From positions 62,001-126,000 of the forward strand of contig JAPJBO010000171.1 of NCBI GenBank assembly GCA_030068145.1: a stretch of 64,000 nt of DNA. Direction: 5' to 3'. Within the stretch, counting starts at the first letter, position 1. Every line of letters starts with the position of its first letter. Of this stretch, positions 63,398 to 64,000 are shown in pieces. The notes under the pieces are model-generated. The model worked only from the letters and a program-made list of their open reading frames with translations. It was not told the DNA's origin and ran no database searches. Position numbers and translations under genes: made by a program. This DNA comes from Diplonema papillatum (Eukaryota > Euglenozoa > Diplonemea > Diplonemida > Diplonemidae).

Positions 63398-64000
63398 ATA
63401 AGCACCTGCTTTGTAGGAAAAACTTGAGGAGGCTGCCAGCTGCAAAAGATCAAAGGAGGTAAATGTTCTGTAGCCCACACGAAACACAGGTAAATCTGGG
63501 TTTAGTGGCGGGCGTAAGCGTTCAACAAAAAATATCCACTTTGTAGTTGTATTGTTTCTCCCCCTCTAGCCTCCTTCGAAGTAAGCACAAGGCAGCCCCT
63601 CGAGTATTTTTTGTTGAAACCAAACACTGTTTGACAAACACGAAATGTTGGGGGAAGTGAGAAGCTCGTCACCGCGAACCGTGGCGCTCCACTTCCACGT
63701 CCCGATCCAGCTTTACGGAAGGAAAGGAAAGGAAAAAAAAAAAAAAAGGAAAAAAGGAAAAAGGCCGCTCGTGGTCCAGGAACGTGACGGTCAACCACAC
63801 AGTTTGCAAAGCTTGAGTCGGAGGCAGCACAGTGCTACAACCCCGTCCGCTGTGCCCTGCGGCTGACCGTCTCGACGAGCGCGAGCGCCAAGCCCCAAGG
63901 TGCGCCACGCCTTGATGCTTTAGTTTGGGAAATCGGTAGCCACTTGACCCGTAGGCCCGTGGCTCTGCAGTACCGCCGAACACGTGAAGCTTGGCTCCCG
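63398..64000 (+). repeat. repeats A and B in full, collinear order (cut by window end)
   Basis: AAGCACCTGCTTTGTAGGAA, GATCAAAGGAGGTAAATG, GCGGGCGTAAGCGTTCAAC, a CTCCCCCTCTAGCCTCCTTC box, then B from GTGACGGTCAACCACACAG to CCGCCGAACACGTGAAGC. It is the most complete copy and serves as reference for the rearranged copies. Confidence 0.85.

Overview
The window looks like a piece of a repeat-rich nuclear genome from an intron-poor protist. Five long single-exon reading frames plus one short one carry clearly eukaryotic proteins, and the rRNA pieces present are eukaryotic. GC-rich coding blocks sit in a much looser background of microsatellites and short dispersed repeats. My best guess is a euglenozoan, perhaps diplonemid-like. 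The reasons are the intronless genes, a four-helix amastin-like protein and the style of the LSU 5' end. This is inference only: I found no recognisable spliced-leader gene.

Layout. 1-8.0 kb: repeats only, ending in a cluster of GGGTATACCC palindromes. 8.0-14.3 kb: one 2,092-residue gene with nine DOMON domains fused to a ferric-reductase/NADPH-oxidase core. 14.3-27.4 kb: repeats plus a fragment of the LSU rRNA 5' end. 27.4-30.1 kb: an 877-residue membrane protein directly behind a 290-bp (CA)n tract. 30-37 kb: repeats, a tRNA-like Pol III unit and an LSU fragment. 37.4-40.0 kb: a small basic reading frame and a four-helix membrane protein. 40-43 kb: dispersed repeats and an eight-copy 169-bp tandem array. 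42.9-46.3 kb: LSU and SSU fragments joined to a TMEM18-like array with one intact gene among at least six broken copies. 48.8-50.4 kb: an SH3-like/ZZ-type zinc-finger protein. 50.4-55.2 kb: repeats and an antisense SSU fragment. 55.2-58.2 kb: a tandemly duplicated coiled-coil gene whose first copy is truncated and carries a 249-bp (CA)n tract. 58-64 kb: VNTRs and repeat families seen earlier.

The genes do not form an obvious pathway; they are separate single-gene units. What ties the window together is the repeat system. About 20 families of 40-300 bp recur in both orientations, often as rearranged modules. Two of these families supply the stop codons of genes. One family carries an exactly 49-nt GT...AG segment in four copies, and the tandem array carries a 48-nt one in each unit. 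One short element lies upstream of three unrelated genes. I saw no reverse transcriptase, integrase, transposase, capsid or CRISPR feature. All repeat-family boundaries and identities are read by eye.
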